Positions 62,501 through 64,000 of a stretch of DNA of 64,000 bases are shown one piece after another. The stretch spans positions 29,091,475-29,155,474 of the forward strand of contig OX459096.1 of NCBI GenBank assembly GCA_949775045.1, read 5' to 3'. The notes below the pieces were generated by a model. It searched no databases. It was not told the origin of the DNA and saw nothing but the letters and a program-made list of their open reading frames with translations. A program made the translations under genes and the position numbers. Origin of the DNA: Metridium senile (lineage: Eukaryota > Cnidaria > Anthozoa > Actiniaria > Metridiidae). Within the stretch, counting starts at the first letter, position 1; each line of letters starts with the position of its first letter.

Positions 62501-63907
62501 TGCTCTTGCAATGCTTGATGTAGATGTAGTATCAGTTGTTTTTGTCCTGGTCATGGATGGTTTCTTTAATGGAAGAGGAAATGGTTCGGTGGAAATACTG
62601 TCAGTGGAAGTCTCACTATATGAAGAACATGAATGAAAGATTAGAGAACAGAAATTGAGAATTTATCAGTAGACCTTTGGGATTACATATCATTAATTAA
62701 AAATATATATATATTGAGGAGTCTGACATGGCATTTCAGTGTCTTTCTGACAATATCAAACCAATAGATAACTCCTGGGTTATTGAAGATTTTTCTAATT
62801 TATTTGTCATTTTTCAAAAATGCCAATTTTGGTCATTTTGCAAGATTTGTCAAATAATTCTTAAAACTAACTGATTGAAAGTCTGTTTGTTGTCTGATTA
62901 ATCCTAGAGGGATTGCCATTAAAAATACATAAGCAAATGACCAATTCCAATTGAACAAAAATTTGACAAAAATGACAATTTTGGTCATTTTGCAAGATTT
63001 GTCAAATATTTCTTAAAACTATCTGATTGAAGGTCCGTTTGTTCTCTGATTAGTCCTAGAGGTATTGCCATTAAAAATAGATAAGAAAAAGACCAACTTC
63101 ACTTGGTCAAAAATTTGACATTTTTTATAGGTCAAGGGTAGTTATTTGTTTCAAAAATTGAGAAACAAGCTTAGATATTTTTAGACATATATACCTTCTT
63201 TCTAACAATTCTTTTGCTCGTCTATTTATTTCATCAATTGATATATCATTAGTTTGAAGAGATCTTGGTGTTGATGTAGACACAGGGGGTTTACTTGTCT
63301 TTAAAAGAAAGAACAACAAGATTACCACATTGCTTGGATAGATTAACAAATATAATTGCCCTATTTCATTATGACATCACAAAGTGTTTTAGTGGGGGAT
63401 AGAATCACCAAAAACAATGGTAATTTCAACTAAACTTCTTTCTCTTTGAAAATTGAGCTTCAAATTATCTAATTTTTATGTATGTTATGTGTCTATGTTT
63501 AAACTTTCATATTTATGGCATTTTGTTGTCATTTCTTTCCTATCCGTCTTGTAAATGCAATTTTATTAAGTATTCTTGTATTGTTGTTATGAATCTGTCC
63601 CCCACTGGCGACCATGATCCTTAGCGTTAGAACAATAGAATATTTTGATGTGACATCATAATGGAATAGGACAATTGAAAAGAAAGTGGAAACATTGAAC
63701 ACAGTGAAACATTGTACCTTTTTAGGTGGTCCCTTGGGTGGTGGGGAAGGTTTCAGTTTTTGTGGTGGGGTGTCCTGCAACACAGGTGAAGATTGCCCAT
63801 TTGGAGGTGATAGCCACCAGAAGTCTCCCTGCTTTTGATTGGTAAATGATGACTTGTCACGTCTCTGCCGTGATGCTGGAGGGGCATTACGGAATCTATT
63901 GATATAC
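59521..63907 (-). CDS. PROSER3-like proline/serine-rich protein, 3' part
   Basis: Five exons read in frame from the window's right edge: 63907-63718 (incoming phase 2), 63298-63195, 62615-61115, 60189-60060, 59621-59521; ~674 aa plus stop, 5' end outside the window. The first exon has YINRFRNAPPASRQRRDK and DFWWLSPP, then a Pro-rich run. The 1.5-kb exon has a Thr-rich stretch, then WPEDDILYQWRLSRKMEKAQ, then ~430 disordered residues with degenerate QRLLxT repeats and a Lys-rich end. The last exon reads SSEEEFPEDEILKMLRQRSR before the stop. The RF.APP..R/FWW block, ILYxWRL block and acidic C-terminal helix, in this order, fit my memory of PROSER3 (C19orf55), of poorly known, possibly cilium-related function. 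Donor GTACGA at 60060 was chosen because it restores phase; CAG|GTAG at 60082 would bring a stop. Confidence 0.6.
59901..60010. repeat. Palindrome in the last intron of the PROSER3-like gene
   Basis: ATACAGACACATGAGAAAAA and TTTGCCCTTGGTGGGACTAG are inverted at 59955-60010 (CTAGTCCAACCAAGGGCAAA; TTTTTCTCATGTATCTGTAT). Arms are ~50 bp. Confidence 0.75.
60416..61091. mobile_element. TTAA-flanked non-autonomous transposon in PROSER3-like intron
   Basis: AGGGATCCTCCACTAAAAAT ... ATTTTTAGTGGAGGATCCCT with arms over 100 bp, TTAA on each side (60412-60415, 61092-61095). It ends only ~20 bp from the donor of the large coding exon. Non-coding, 676 bp. Confidence 0.85.
62800..63125 (-). repeat. Two diverged, inverted copies of the REXO2-intron satellite
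   Basis: TGACAATTTTGGTCATTTTG and its following sequence recur with a ~152-bp step (62825 and 62977). They align to the reverse complement of the 176-bp satellite: for example TAAAACTATCTGATTGAAGG against TAAAACTATCTGAGTGATGT, then AATCCTAGA and ATAGAT blocks. They lie in the intron between 62616 and 63194. Confidence 0.75.
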
Positions 63908-64000
63908 CTATAAGATTGTTACAATAATCATTGATTAAGGTAAACAAAATTTGTTACTTTTAATATAATGTACTAGGTGACATGGTTAAGTCTCTCTCCT

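Overview
This is a window of an animal nuclear genome. The genes are split by many short GT-AG introns, the non-coding DNA is AT-rich, and dispersed inverted-repeat elements are dense. The gene set (an ANKHD1/ANKRD17-type ankyrin protein, a Dnz1/ZDHHC3-7-type acyltransferase, HELLS, REXO2 and a PROSER3-like protein) is metazoan. The short repeats and the Crypton-like exon resemble those I know from anthozoan cnidarians (corals, sea anemones), so I infer a cnidarian. That placement is not proven from sequence alone.

Layout, left to right. (1) 1-10189, minus strand: 5' part of a multiple-ankyrin-repeat gene, 12 exons; its 3' end lies outside the window. (2) 13699-20292, minus: complete 9-exon DHHC palmitoyltransferase, 271 aa. 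(3) 22078-36324, minus: a HELLS/LSH SNF2 helicase in 20 exons with one continuous reading frame of about 1734 aa. The last ~860 aa equal a normal HELLS. The first ~874 aa are an unusual disordered, repeat-rich extension with a PCNA-binding (PIP-box) motif. (4) 36447-40366: a 3.9-kb foldback transposon with 8-bp target-site duplications. It sits exactly between the start of HELLS and the start of REXO2, in what would otherwise be a ~230-bp divergent promoter. (5) 40484-58038, plus: REXO2 oligoribonuclease in 7 exons including a 7-nt microexon. Its 12.4-kb third intron holds ~64 copies of a 176-bp satellite (about 44050-55230) with 12-mer and 18-mer higher-order structure. (6) 59521-63907 and beyond, minus: 3' part of a PROSER3-like gene, convergent with REXO2. 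One of its introns carries old, diverged, inverted copies of the same satellite.

All exon boundaries were worked out by hand from GT/AG sites, reading-frame continuity and remembered family features. The internal phases of all five genes close without a frameshift. HELLS (chromatin remodelling for DNA methylation and replication) and REXO2 (degradation of short RNAs, mainly mitochondrial) are a head-to-head pair. The other genes have no obvious functional link. I saw no tRNA, rRNA, CRISPR array or intact transposase gene.
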